DNA from: Paraescarpia echinospica
Taxonomy: Eukaryota; Annelida; Polychaeta; Sabellida; Siboglinidae
Length of the DNA: 64,000 nt
Direction of reading: 5' to 3'
NCBI GenBank assembly: GCA_020002185.1
Contig: CM034534.1
Span: forward strand, 64,036,902-64,100,901
Below the pieces are notes generated by a model. That model did not search any database, had not been told where the DNA came from, and was given only the letters and a program-made list of their open reading frames with translations. Made by a program: the position numbers and the translations under genes. This document shows, piece by piece, positions 33,109 to 46,690 of the stretch (positions are counted from its first letter, which is position 1; the number at the start of each line of letters is the position of its first letter).

Positions 33109-35157
33109 TAAAACACAATATTGTAACGTTATATACCTGGAATGATGGTATTAACGAATTGATGAATAAAATTTTGGCGAAAATATAGGTATAATGAAGA
33201 AATTGAGATGGGCTCGAATTCTACAAAAGTGCCCGAAATAACAGTAGGCTTTTTCCCATCGTGTTCACACTGCTAGAAATAAGTACTTAGATTAGTTATT
33301 AATGAGTGGATAATATATGGCATGCACTAGATATTTGGATATAAATATACTTGATTTGTAGTGGGTGAGTTTTGTATGGAGATTTGGGGGAGGCCGCATA
33401 GTTATATTACGTCCGCTGTCAGAAAATGCTAATGTTAATGTACGGACACTTTTAGGGATAGTCTCATAAATTTGCAAATTAAAAAAGTTGTGTATTTAGC
33501 ATTGACTCAACCCCCACCAATATGCACAGTGGGCCTTCCGATTATTACAATCCAAATTTGCTATCAGCGGCAATTTGCATTAACTTGTTTTATTCGCTAG
33601 GTGGTGCCACTGTAGCAATATATTTTTTGCGTGATACGTGGTGACCACCCTGTGTAGTGCTTGGCGCGTTCTCGGATTTTGTCAGCATCTGTGCACTGTT
33701 TCACTAACATTCTTGTGAGCCTATAAGCCTGATTTTGTTATTTAAAATTGATTTCTCTCCCTAACAGTGATCTTGTATACTTTTTAACACCAGGGTGCAG
33801 CACCAGAACACTTTTGCCAGTGTATCACAGAAATAGTGTCCTCTGTGACACAGCGATGTGTTTTTTGCATTTTAATAATGCTTAAAAGGAGGCAGGTTAT
33901 TCCTAGTTTTTAATTTATTAATTAATATTCTTAAGACTATTAGTATAGTAACTATGTTGAATGTTGCTGCCCGCCAAATTATGTTGAGTAACCCTGTAAC
34001 AACGGTCACAATTTGAAGGCACGACCATGGCATGGGTGCATGTTCAAATAGTAAACAAAACATCCAGTTTCAAAACAACCTTTATTGGCAATACGGCCGA
34101 GTCGGACTGAGTTAACTGCTACACCCTTTGACGTACAACTTTCCCATGTTGAACACAGCAGATTTCCTGTTATGAATTACTACGCCAGCTAATTTCGGGT
34201 AGACAAACAGACTGTGTCCCTTTAAATTTCATAACTGATTCTGTTTAATGATGGATTTTCAGTTTGATCTCATTACCTTAGTGAAATGGTCCCCTGGCCA
34301 CAGAGCAAGTTCATAACTGGGGATAGATCATTAATTCACTTCCGTTCAGGTAGACAAATAAAGGGCCAGTGGTTTTGAGATGGCACCCCTTTCTATTATT
34401 TTAGCACCCTGAATTTTTATGAGCAGTGAAAAGTGCATATTTTCAGAGTCCGGAGTGGCACATTTGCTGTGCACATATTTCTAGTTAGCTGTAATAGTTG
34501 CTAGTTGTTGGCTGCATAATAATGTGTCAGTGATGGAAGGATGCCTATGTAAGAGTCTGGCTTGTTTGGGTGACAAACGACAGGCAGTATCTTTCATGAT
34601 GAATTTATTGATAGAAAACAAAATTGTTGGATTTTACAAAAACGCTGCTGTTCGGTGACGAGGCAAACATCAAAATGTAGAGTTTTTATGAAAACCGAAT
34701 ATTAACTTTCCGCACATGGTGGCATTGTCTGACTTTTAACATTGGCTTTCAGTGCAGGGAAACACTGATCTGTAGCCAACTTCCTGCCAATATTGCCACT
34801 GTGTTGTGTTATAAAACAAGAAAGCGTATCACGCAGTTCCTGCAAAACTGTTTTGTTGCATATACCCCAGGGTTGTAAAGCTGCTTTTGACATATCTAGT
34901 TTCACACAGTTTCCTCTCTGTGTCAGCTGTCAACCAGTTTGATATGACATAAGTTGACAAACGATTCATGTGCATTGACCCAAGGCAGGAACAGGTTGGG
35001 TGCTTCAGAAATGAACCTGGCTGTGCAAGGCCAGGTAGTTTTGTAGAATGTTTTGCTGGCAGAGCGACGGGATAAAATCTGTTGGTATGTATCCTTAATA
35101 TTCTTGTTATATTACTGTCTGTGCAGTGTCTCTTAAGTGTACGAACTGTAGTACATT
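33109..35157. other. Unannotated stretch
   Basis: Unique sequence, no recognised gene. Several minus-strand frames of 60-115 codons lack family features or good splice context. Confidence 0.5.
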
Positions 35158-35200
35158 GTAGTACGTTGTAGTACACTGTAGTACGTTGTAGTTAGCATTC
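35158..35200 (+). repeat. 11-bp repeat (GTAGTACRTT)
   Basis: Four imperfect copies of GTAGTAC(A/G)TT next to the large minisatellite. Confidence 0.7.
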
Positions 35201-35253
35201 TCACTGGGAGCTTGTTGTTACTGCATGAATACTGGTGACATATTTAAGAGGCA

Positions 35254-38200
35254 CTGTGGTAGTTGTTTGCACTGTAACTGCCAACAGTTAAAACCTGTGG
35301 TAGTTGTTTGTACTGTAACAGCTGACAGCTAAAACCTGTGGTAGTTGTTTGTACTGTAACAGCCAACAGTTAAAACCTGTGGTAGTTGTTTGTACTGTAA
35401 CTGCCAACAGTTAAAACCTGTGGTAGTTGTTTGTACTGTAACTGCCAACAGTTAAAACCTGTGGTAGTTGTTTGTACTGTAACTGCCAACAGTTAAAACC
35501 TGTGGCAGTTACAGTACAAACAACTACCACGGGTTTTAACTGTTGGCTGTTACAGTGCAAACAACTACTACAGGTTTTAACTGTTGGCAGTTACAGTGCA
35601 AACAACTACCACAGGTTTTAACTGTCAGCTGTTACAGTGCAAACAACTACCACAGGTTTTAACTGTTGGCTGTTACAGTACAAACAACTACCACGGGTTT
35701 TAACTGTCGGCTGTAACAGTGCAAACAACTACCACAGGTTTTAACTGTTGGCTGTTACAGTGCAAACAACTACCACAGGTTTTAACTGTTGGCTGTTACA
35801 GTGTAAACAACTACCACAGGTTTTAACTGTTGGCTGTTACAGTACAAACAACTACCACGGGTTTTAACTGTCGGCTGTAACAGTGCAAACAACTACCACA
35901 GGTTTTAACTGTTGGCTGTTACAGTGCAAACAACTACCACAGGTTTTAACTGTCAGCTGTAACAGTGCAAACAACTACCACAGGTTTTAACTGTTGGCAG
36001 TTACAGTGCAAACAACTACCACAGGTTTTAATTGTTGGCAGTTACAGTGCAAACAACTACCACAGGTTTTAACTGTTGGCAGTTACAGTACAAACAACTA
36101 CCACAGGTTTTAACTGTTGGCAATTACAGTGCAAACAACTACCACAGGTTTTAACTGTTGGCTGTTACAGTGCAAACAACTACCACAGGTTTTAACTGTT
36201 GGCAGTTACAAGTACAAACAACTACCATGGGTTTTAACTGTCAGCTGTTACAGTACAAACAACTACCACAGGTTTTAACTGTCAGCAGTTACAGTACAAA
36301 CAACTACCACAGGTTTTAACTGTTGGCAGTTACAGTACAAACAACTACCACATATTTAACTGTTGGCAGTTACAGTACAAACAACTACCACAGGTTTTAA
36401 CTGTCAGCTGTTACAGCCAACAGTTAAAACCTGTGATAGTTGTTTGTACTGTAAACAACTACCACAGGTTTTAACTGTCAGCAGTTACAGCCAACAGTTA
36501 AAACCTGTGATAGTTGTTTGTACTGTAAACAACTACCACAGGTCTTAACTGTTGGCAGTTACAGTACAAACAACTACCACAGGTTTTAACTGTTGGCAGT
36601 TACAGTACAAACAACTACCACGGGTTTTAACTGTCGGCTGTAACAGTGCAAACAACTACCACTGGTTTTAACTGTTGGCAGTTACAGTACAAACAACTAC
36701 CACAGGTTTTAACTGTTGGCTGTTACAGTGCAAACAACTACCACAGGTTTTAACTGTCAGCTGTTACAGTGCAAACAACTACCACAGGTTTTAACTGTCG
36801 GCTGTAACAGTGCAAACAACTACCACAGGTTTTAACTGTTGGCAGTTACAGTACAAACAACTACCACGGGTTTTAACTGTTGGCTGTTACAGTACAAACA
36901 ACTACCACAGGTTTTAACTGTTGGCAGTTACAGTACAAACTACTACTACAGGTTTTAACTGTTGGCAGTTACAGTACAAACAACTACTACAGGTTTTAAC
37001 TGTTGGCAGTTACAGTGCAAACAACTACCACAGGTTTTAACTGTCAGCTGTTACAGTGCAAACAACTACCACAGGTTTTAACTGTTGGCTGTTACAGTGC
37101 AAACAACTACTACAGGTTTTAACTGTTGGCAGTTACAGTACAAACAACTACCACAGGTTTTAACTGTTGGCAGTTACAGTACAAACTACTACTACAGGTT
37201 TTAACTGTTGGCAGTTACAGTACAAACAACTACTACAGGTTTTAACTGTTGGCAGTTACAGTGCAAACAACTACCACAGGTTTTAACTGTCAGCTGTTAC
37301 AGTGCAAACAACTACCACAGGTTTTAACTGTTGGCTGTTACAGTGCAAACAACTACGACAGGTTTTAACTGTTGGCTGTTACAGTACAAACAACTACCAC
37401 AGGTTTTAACTGTCGGCTGTAACAGTGCAAACAACTACCACAGGTTTTAACTGTTGGCTGTTACAGTGCAAACAACTACCACAGGTTTTAACTGTCAGCT
37501 GTAACAGTGCAAACAACTACCACAGGTTTTAACTGTTGGCAGTTACAGTGCAAACAACTACCACAGGTTTTAACTGTTGGCAATTACAGTGCAAACAACT
37601 ACCACAGGTTTTAACTGTTGGCTGTTACAGTGCAAACAACTACCACAGGTTTTAACTGTTGGCAGTTACAAGTACAAACAACTACCACAGGTTTTAACTG
37701 TTGGCTGTTACAGTGCAAACAACTACCACAGGTTTTAACTGTTGGCAGTTACAAGTACAAACAACTACCACGGGTTTTAACTGTCAGCAGTTACAGTACA
37801 AACAACTACCACAGGTTTTAACTGTCAGCAGTTACAGTACAAACAACTACCACATGTTTAACTGTTGGCAGTTACAGTACAAACAACTACCACAGGTTTT
37901 AACTGTCAGCTGTTACAGTACAAACAACTACCACAGATTTTAACTGTTGGCAGTTACAGTACAAACAATTACCACATGTTTTAACTGTTGGCAGTTACAG
38001 TACAAACAACTACCACATGTTTAACTGTCAGCTGTTACAGTACAAACAACTACTACAGGTTTTAACTGTTGGCAGTTACAGTACAAACAACTACCACAGG
38101 TTTTAACTGTCAGCAGTTACAGTACAAACAACTACCACATGTTTAACTGTTGGCAGTTACAGTACAAACAACTACCACAGGTTTTAACTGTCAGCTGTTA

Positions 38201-40680
38201 CAGTACAAACAACTACCACAGATTTAACTGTTGGCAGTTACAGTACAAACAACTACCACAGGTTTTAACTGTTGGCAGTTACAGTACAAACAATTACCAC
38301 ATGTTTTAACTGTTGGCAGTTACAGTACAAACAACTACCACATGTTTAACTGTCAGCTGTTACAGTACAAACAACTACTACAGGTTTTAACTGTTGGCAG
38401 TTACAAGTACAAACAACTACCATGGGTTTTAACTGTCAGCTGTTACAGTACAAACAACTACCACAGGTTTTAACTGTCAGCAGTTACAGTACAAACAACT
38501 ACCACAGGTTTTAACTGTTGGCAGTTACAGTACAAACAACTACCACATATTTAACTGTTGGCAGTTACAGTACAAACAACTACCACAGGTTTTAACTGTC
38601 AGCTGTTACAGCCAACAGTTAAAACCTGTGATAGTTGTTTGTACTGTAAACAACTACCACAGGTTTTAACTGTCAGCAGTTACAGCCAACAGTTAAAACC
38701 TGTGATAGTTGTTTGTACTGTAAACAACTACCACAGGTCTTAACTGTTGGCAGTTACAGTACAAACAACTACCACAGGTTTTAACTGTTGGCAGTTACAG
38801 TACAAACAACTACCACGGGTTTTAACTGTCGGCTGTAACAGTGCAAACAACTACCACTGGTTTTAACTGTTGGCAGTTACAGTACAAACAACTACCACAG
38901 GTTTTAACTGTTGGCTGTTACAGTGCAAACAACTACCACAGGTTTTAACTGTCAGCTGTTACAGTGCAAACAACTACCACAGGTTTTAACTGTCGGCTGT
39001 AACAGTGCAAACAACTACCACAGGTTTTAACTGTTGGCAGTTACAGTACAAACAACTACCACGGGTTTTAACTGTTGGCTGTTACAGTACAAACAACTAC
39101 CACAGGTTTTAACTGTTGGCAGTTACAGTACAAACTACTACTACAGGTTTTAACTGTTGGCAGTTACAGTACAAACAACTACTACAGGTTTTAACTGTTG
39201 GCAGTTACAGTGCAAACAACTACCACAGGTTTTAACTGTCAGCTGTTACAGTGCAAACAACTACCACAGGTTTTAACTGTTGGCTGTTACAGTGCAAACA
39301 ACTACTACAGGTTTTAACTGTTGGCAGTTACAGTACAAACAACTACCACAGGTTTTAACTGTTGGCAGTTACAGTACAAACTACTACTACAGGTTTTAAC
39401 TGTTGGCAGTTACAGTACAAACAACTACTACAGGTTTTAACTGTTGGCAGTTACAGTGCAAACAACTACCACAGGTTTTAACTGTCAGCTGTTACAGTGC
39501 AAACAACTACCACAGGTTTTAACTGTTGGCTGTTACAGTGCAAACAACTACCACAGGTTTTAACTGTTGGCTGTTACAGTACAAACAACTACCACGGGTT
39601 TTAACTGTCGGCTGTAACAGTGCAAACAACTACCACAGGTTTTAACTGTTGGCTGTTACAGTGCAAACAACTACCACAGGTTTTAACTGTTGGCTGTTAC
39701 AGTGCAAACAACTACCACAGGTTTTAACTGTCAGCTGTAACAGTGCAAACAACTACCACAGGTTTTAACTGTTGGCAGTTACAGTGCAAACAACTACCAC
39801 AGGTTTTAACTGTTGGCAATTACAGTGCAAACAACTACCACAGGTTTTAACTGTTGGCTGTTACAGTGCAAACAACTACCACAGGTTTTAACTGTTGGCA
39901 GTTACAAGTACAAACAACTACCACAGGTTTTAACTGTTGGCTGTTACAGTGCAAACAACTACCACAGGTTTTAACTGTTGGCAGTTACAAGTACAAACAA
40001 CTACCACGGGTTTTAACTGTCAGCAGTTACAGTACAAACAACTACCACAGGTTTTAACTGTCAGCAGTTACAGTACAAACAACTACCACATGTTTAACTG
40101 TTGGCAGTTACAGTACAAACAACTACCACAGGTTTTAACTGTCAGCTGTTACAGTACAAACAACTACCACAGATTTAACTGTTGGCAGTTACAGTACAAA
40201 CAACTACCACAGGTTTTAACTGTTGGCAGTTACAGTACAAACAATTACCACATGTTTTAACTGTTGGCAGTTACAGTACAAACAACTACCACATGTTTAA
40301 CTGTCAGCTGTTACAGTACAAACAACTACTACAGGTTTTAACTGTTGGCAGTTACAGTACAAACAACTACCACAGGTTTTAACTGTTAGCAGTTACAGTA
40401 CAAACAACTACCACATGTTTAACTGTTGGCAGTTACAGTACAAACAACTACCACAGGTTTTAACTGTCAGCTGTTACAGTACAAACAACTACCACAGATT
40501 TAACTGTTGGCAGTTACAGTACAAACAACTACCACAGGTTTTAACTGTTGGCAGTTACAGTACAAACAATTACCACATGTTTTAACTGTTGGCAGTTACA
40601 GTACAAACAACTACCACATGTTTAACTGTCAGCTGTTACAGTACAAACAACTACTACAGGTTTTAACTGTTGGCTGTTAC
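35254..40680. repeat. 5.4-kb 41-bp minisatellite with orientation switch and higher-order duplication
   Basis: About 130 copies of a 41-bp unit (GGTTTTAACTGTTGGCAGTT + ACAGTACAAACAACTACCAC + A, with TTGGCWG/TCAGCWG/TCGGCTG variants). The first about six units (35254-35505) run in the opposite orientation; single inverted units recur at about 36417-36525 and 38612-38720. A block of about 2.2 kb (about 36190-38385) is repeated as about 38390-40670, the copies differing by one unit. Frames inside give VQTTTTGFNC-type peptide and are artefacts. Confidence 0.97.
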
Positions 40681-40723
40681 AAATTTGAGCTGAGGAAACA
40701 CCTTTAACAGATTAAATATGTTT

Positions 40724-40842
40724 GTTTAGTCATAAATCTCGTTGTGAGGTCACTGACATCATTTCTCTGGGATTTGAGCATCACGAAGGTAGTGCCAGTT
40801 CTTGAAAATGTACAAGTCATGCTAAGAAACCGACTTAAATGC
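40724..40842 (+). repeat. Dispersed repeat, copy 1 (copy 2 at 47252-47375)
   Basis: TTAGTCATAAA...GAGGTCACTGACATCATTTC...GGTAGTGCCAGTTCTTG recurs at 47252-47375 with few changes, same orientation. Nature unknown. Confidence 0.8.
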
Positions 40843-43800
40843 ACAAAGAGTTTATTAGTCAGCAGCATGTCTTTGTACAGTCAAATCTTGCTTTAGGATC
40901 ACCCCAGTAATACAGCCTTCTCGCAAGGCCACCCTTAGGATAGTCCCCATTTTTTCCATGTACAGTATAGGAAATTAGTCTCATTTATACGGTCACCTTG
41001 CTAATCAGGCCACTTTTGTCCAGTCCCAAGGGTGACCTTAATAGTGAGATTCCATTGTATTTATAAAAAAGGCATATATCCATTTGTGTAGAGGTAGAAA
41101 TATGACTTAGAGGTGGTCACATCAGTTCACACACTCCCAGAAACACATGGTCGACACCAGGCCACATATTGTAAGGAAAATATGTTGCTACATTGGCACC
41201 ATCTGTTGAGTAGAACATGTATTAATGCACATTGATGGGAATGTGGCTATCGGAACCTGGCAGTATTTTGGGTGTCTTAACAGACAGTCTTGACAACCAT
41301 GTCATAATATCAGTGTAATACGGCTGTTTTTGGCTGCAGTTTTGGATCACAAGTGCCATGCAACCTGTCAGTGAGTGGGGCTGTGGTCTGAACCAATAAT
41401 GGGCAGTTCCGTCAAATGGTCAACCTTAACATCATGTTTTTCAAATTAAGTATCCATACAGATAGGGTATCATTTTAAAGATAAACATCTGTACTAACTG
41501 GAAATGTGATGGATTTATTATATCTTTGCAGGAATTGTGAACTAATTGGGATCAAAGACAGTGGCATAGTCTATAGCGTTTTCAGATATACTCAACGCTT
41601 TAAAAGATTAGTAGTTTTTCAGCACATTTTCTTTTTTAAGACAATTTTTTGTGTAGTAATGCGATAGAGGTATATAACATTCTAGCTGTCAAATTTAATT
41701 TCGCTATGTTCAGCATGTTTTTGGGTAACGTGGGTCCAATTTGGGTCACATCAGGCATGTACGTCCATAATGTTAAAATTTACAAGTTTTTGTTTGTATT
41801 CTCTAATAATTGCTTAATAAAAAATCCAAAAATTTTGCAAAGTACATTTTCAGTCCTGAGTGTTCACAAGTACTTAACTTTTTTGTACACACAGTTTATG
41901 GTTTTTCTGCATTATAGACATACACACATTTTATGACGCTCCATAACGCTGTATTTGCATAATACATTTCTAATTTTTTTTTAAATAATTTAACTAGGTC
42001 CATCTCACATAAAACTCATTATGTGGCTCAGCAGCCATTAAATTTTCACTCAATCGTAGTTCCATTATAAGGGAAAACTAAGTACTATATCGGTCTTTCC
42101 GTACCAAATCAGCCAAACTCTAGACATCTTCCCGGGTGACAATAACCAACTTATATGAAATTTTACCTAAATGTGCATAGATCTAAGTGATGACTGTATT
42201 CAACATTTCAGTGCCAAATTCCAATTAATTATGAATTTATTGTTGATTGAATGAATGGCTTGTTTAAATATTTTCGTACTTACAACTGCTATAAGTGGTT
42301 TCAGACAATTTTTATGCTAATAACTTGCTTAAATTGAAGCAATTAAGCTACAAGTTGCTAAAGTGCCTAATTCATACACAGAGAATCTTATTCTAAGCTC
42401 ATGTTTTGCCTTCCTATGATAGTTTCAGAGGTGGAGACACATAAAGTTGGAGTTTTGAGCATTAGGGAATAAAATGTTTCAGATTTTGGGGACAACTACT
42501 ATCTGATCATTCATCACAGACACCAAATGTTATTTGATTTGAAATATATTACCTGTAGTATACCTGTAGCAGTTTCTACAAAAGAAACCTTTAAAACATG
42601 AATCAAGTCTACAGTACTATTAAAGTGTGGCTAGGGTCCAAATATCAGAATAAAATATAAAATGTGAAAAAACCCTCATATCAGGAATGGTTTGACTATG
42701 TGGGCAGTTACCAAGCATAGGGAACTTTAATATGATTAACACACAGTATATAGCTGCATGCATAGTATTTATGTACCAAGTTTTGACTTTGTCTTTCAAT
42801 GCTAACTCATTCATCCTTCTACCCTCATGTCAGCTTCATTCCATGTCAGCTCACGTAACTTTCAGACATTTGCCCATGTGACCCTTCCAGATTTCAATGA
42901 AAAAAGCCTATAATTATTAAGATACCTTTGGTTGTACAATGAAGGTTTTGCACCAGTTAATCACATTTTATATTTTTAATCATGTTTGATATATTTCCAC
43001 AGAATACAGACTGAAATAAAGCCTGTAACTGGCAATAATGCTTTCAGAATCTGCCTTCAGAAATGATGCAGCTGTAGCCACTGTCAAGCTATAGACATCC
43101 CAGAATGAGAAATAAATTGTATTCAGTCAGTTTCGGGAATTCAACAAGTGTCCTTAACAAGTGCCCTTCATCTTGGACACTCCATATTACATACACATGT
43201 CTGATGTATCTAATATATATATATACCCTCAAAAGGCATCCATCAAACCTACATCTATCACACAATTACATAATTTTATTCTAGGAGCCCAGAGTGTCAA
43301 CTTTGAGTAAAATACGAAAAATACATCTTAACGATAATGGACATTGACTATGTTGGCAACACTGAGCAGTGAATTAACACATCCACCACTGCAACATACA
43401 CACTAGCCCTGTACATGTTCCAAAATTTAGCTTTGTGTCTTGCGGCAAAGAGTTTTTCCGAGAAGCCCAACATAAAAAAAACATTTAAACAGCAAGAAAA
43501 CATATTGAACACCTATGGAAAGTGTTGAAAGTTGATATTTTATTCATAAAACATGAACAAAATTATTTGTGAATATTGCATATAATGCATCTTGAAGCTT
43601 TATTCCAATTAATAATGTTTTAAAGTTGAAATGATGTTATGTTTGCTTTTTAAACTTGCAAATGTTAAGTGTACGTCCATAACATTCAGAGAACCATAAC
43701 AGGAGAACTGTACGTCCATAACCGCAGACACATGACCCTGTGACCTACATATGGACAGGAAATTAATTAATTTCTACTTTATTTAGAATCTTAACATCTA

Positions 43801-44190
43801 TTGCACAAACTCATAATTTTGTTAAATTTTTATGTATTCAAATTTCACAGTTTTTTTAAATGTTTGAAGCAACCACCCAAAATAAATTTTCTCTGCATAT
43901 GTCCATAACAGTGCTATTTTTATGACATTTCTCAAAAAAGGGTAAAGCTGGAGTGCTGCCATTTGTGATGGTAATAGTACTAGGTGGGTTACACATTAGG
44001 CCTATTTTAAAATTCACTTATTTCTATAGTGCTTTATTGTGTATCTTGGCAAAGTTTAAAAAATCTGTGAAATGTACGTTCCTAACGATGGAACTGCACT
44101 AATATGTAACACTGTATCTGTTTTGGAGTTTTCTAACTGATGAGACTAAAATAAAGGTTTATTGTTAAAAGCGGTTTACATTTCACTTCC
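40843..44190. other. Unannotated stretch with recurring GTACGTCCATAAC
   Basis: No recognised gene. A GTACGTCCATAAC-like word occurs at about 41759, 43671 and 43711, with weaker forms at about 41935, 43909 and 44074. Otherwise AT-rich unique DNA. Confidence 0.45.
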
Positions 44191-44194
44191 TAGC

Positions 44195-44458
44195 AGACCT
44201 GTTCAATGAAACACCATCTCGACATCTCTGGGAAGATTTCAGCCATGCTGCAATTACTGCACAAAGACTATTCATACAGAAATATCCACTACTGTTTATA
44301 GCCGGGTGCTTGTTCATACATCTGAGTGAACTGGAGCAACGTAGAGTGAACGAACTTGTCCAAGGCTTGAAATGGCAGCACAGGATTCGAACCTGGGTTC
44401 TATCATGATTGAGAGGGTGATGCTCTAGCCACTGTGCCTCTGTGCTCCACTTAATATA
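44195..44458 (-). mobile_element. tRNA-derived SINE
   Basis: On the minus strand the head reads AGGCACAGTGGCTAGAGC (A-box-like) and, about 35 bases on, GGTTCGAATCC (B box), ending CTGTGCTGCCA. A conserved-looking body follows (CTTGGACAAGTTCG, TTCACTCTAC, CACCCGGCTA). A diverged relative is at 58020-58140. Unlike a real tRNA gene it runs on into a SINE body. Confidence 0.75.
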
Positions 44459-44613
44459 GTCAGAATGGAACATTACTTCCTTGTGTCAAACTTTCATAGC
44501 AACAATATCCCTGTTGTTTGATGTGGGATTCATTGCGGACATTTATATACGGTAGAAGATATCAGCGATATATTTTCCCGACATTCTAATAAACGGCACA
44601 CTTTTCTTTGTAG

Positions 44614-44682
44614 CACATTTTCGGAGCGCACCAACAACCTTGTGTCTTCTATAATTCGGTTGAAACAAGAACCACAAGAAAG
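44614..44682 (+). CDS. Candidate 69-bp internal exon
   Basis: Strong acceptor (CTTTTCTTTGTAG) and strong donor (AAAG|GTAAGT) flank 69 bp. In phase 1 it encodes TFSERTNNLVSSIIRLKQEP + QE, a hydrophilic, protein-like segment with a sumoylation-like LKQEP. Two frames are open. I do not recognise the gene, and no partner exon is evident nearby. Confidence 0.35.
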
Positions 44683-45153
44683 GTAAGTTCATATGTTTAT
44701 GTTACACAGCATTATGTCCAGGGCTGTTTCAGCAGCACTCCTGATGTCATGGTTCATCCGACTACTCCCAATACGTCGTTATATAACCTCACAAAAATGC
44801 CACAAAAATCCATTATTAAGTATTCAGAAAACTCTTTATAACAGCAGCAAATTATACTTTTTGTTGAGTAAACTGCTGTGATGATTACAAGGATGTGGGA
44901 AAAGTGTGCTCTCTCTACTTCTTGCATTCACTGCACAATTTCGTAGCCTCAGAGTTCAATTCTATATTGCATTGTGCACAAGTGCACAAACGGACATCTG
45001 TTGAAGAAGTACAAAATGCAAGTGTAGAATAATCTACCCACACATAATAAAACAGTACACTATAAATTGGGTAATTAAGCTGTGAAAATTAAATATGAAA
45101 TTAATTACTATTTTTAGAAATATATTTACAAAATACATAACATTCATGGTAAG

Positions 45154-45558
45154 CATCCTCGTAAGCCAGGACTGTTTGTCATGCAGAACTAGTCCTGGCA
45201 GATCTCCTATGCGAAGTGCGGAAGTTAGCTGAGTCAAACTAGTAATTGACTTTGCCAGTCGCGACTGCATCACCCGTGAGAACAGCGCAAATACCCGCCC
45301 CAATTTGAAAATGGATAAACGACTTCTGGGAATCCCAATATAATGACCCGTTCGCTTTCTAAACATTGCATGTAATACGAGCCACGGTTGGTTGAAATGA
45401 GTTTTATTATGACCAACTGACCTGCCGCCAACCACTGATATAGTAAGCGATTTCATAAGCTGAGCTTAAATTCAGAGTTTCGCAAAGCGATCAGCCAGGG
45501 GATACTGCTGGCTGGCACTGACATAACCAGCAGCAGCGACCCCTGGCTTGCGAGGATG
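45154..45558 (-). mobile_element. hAT-type MITE, copy 2
   Basis: 405 bp, inverted relative to 18975-19425. Ends CATCCTCGTAAGCCAGG and CCTGGCTTGCGAGGATG; perfect 8-bp TSD ATGGTAAG at 45146-45153 and 45559-45566. The body matches copy 1 throughout with small indels. Confidence 0.92.
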
Positions 45559-45761
45559 ATGGTAAGTGCACAAAGGACATTGGAAACTTGAGTAAAGGAG
45601 CCTGTTTTATACAGACTTGGTTAGCACTACAGTTTGTAATTTACAATTTAAAACTAATCCAGTTTCAGCTTTTGATATTTAGAATGTTATTCTACTCCTC
45701 TTCCATATAAATGCATAATTCCACTCTAGAATATAGTTGCATTGTTATGATTATACACAAT

Positions 45762-46314
45762 GTGATGAAGTTGGCGACTGTGTACAACATGGATGTGATA
45801 CAAGTTGGCGACTGTGTACAACATGGATGTGATACAAGTTGGCGACTGTGTACAACATGGATGTGATACAAGTTGGCGACTGTGTACAACATGGATGTGA
45901 TACAAGTTGGCGACTGTGTACAACATGGATGTGATACAAGTTGGCGACTGTGTACAACATGGATGTGATACAAGTTGGCGACTGTGTACAACATGGATGT
46001 GATACAAGTTGGCGACTGTGTACAACATGGATGTGATACAAATTGGCGACTGTGTACAACATGGATGTGATACAAGTTGGCGACTGTGTACAACATGGAT
46101 GTGATACAAGTTGGCGACTGTGTACAACATGGATGTGATACAAGTTGGCGACTGTGTACAACATGGATGTGATACAAGTTGGCGACTGTGTATAACATGG
46201 TTGTGATACAAGTTGGCGACTGTGTACAACATGGATGTGATACAAGTTGGCGACTGTGTACAACATGGATGTGATACAAGTTGGCGACTGTGTACAACAT
46301 GGATGTGATACAGG
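45762..46314 (-). repeat. 34-bp minisatellite
   Basis: Sixteen near-identical copies of a 34-bp unit containing AAGTTGGCGACTGTGTACAA and CATGGATGTGAT. Because 34 is not a multiple of three and the unit lacks stops on the minus strand, all three minus frames are open over about 500 bp; none is a gene. Confidence 0.97.
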
Positions 46315-46429
46315 TTAAAATTTTTAAATCAGGTTAAGTTCTGGAAAAAAACAGTGCTACACTGTAGTGCTGCATAAACGAGATAAAAGTGCCTAAACAT
46401 CCTGAGTGGCCGACCTTCCCTTGAAGGTG

Positions 46430-46690
46430 TCTAGGGCAAACGAAATTAGTGTACAGTGGTTAGCACATCTGCCTGGCATGCCAGCGCTCAAACCCCGGAC
46501 AAGCCAGGCATATTTGGTACATTTGATGTAAAAATCTCGCTCTTAACAATGGGTACTGTATCCCTCATCACTTGGAGATCACGTTAATGTTGGTCCCGTC
46601 TCAATTTGGAACGTAATAGAACCACTGAGGACGACAAGCACCCTGACAGTGACCACCCTCAGTGACAGCATGAAAAAGGTCGGCTTGGCG
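46430..46690 (+). mobile_element. tRNA-derived SINE (second type)
   Basis: Head GTACAGTGGTTAGCACATCT (A-box-like) and GCTCAAACCCC (decayed B box), then a body with GTCCCGTCTC. Truncated or diverged; end uncertain. Confidence 0.55.

Noticed and set aside
35254..40680. CRISPR-like array
   Set aside because: Units are directly contiguous with no variable spacers, and the context is eukaryotic.
44356..44455. Functional tRNA gene
   Set aside because: A and B boxes are present but the cloverleaf is degenerate and the sequence continues into a SINE body shared with 58 kb.
45692..46300. Three overlapping 170-200 residue minus-strand frames
   Set aside because: The 34-bp unit has no stop in any minus frame; all three frames give the same shifted peptide.
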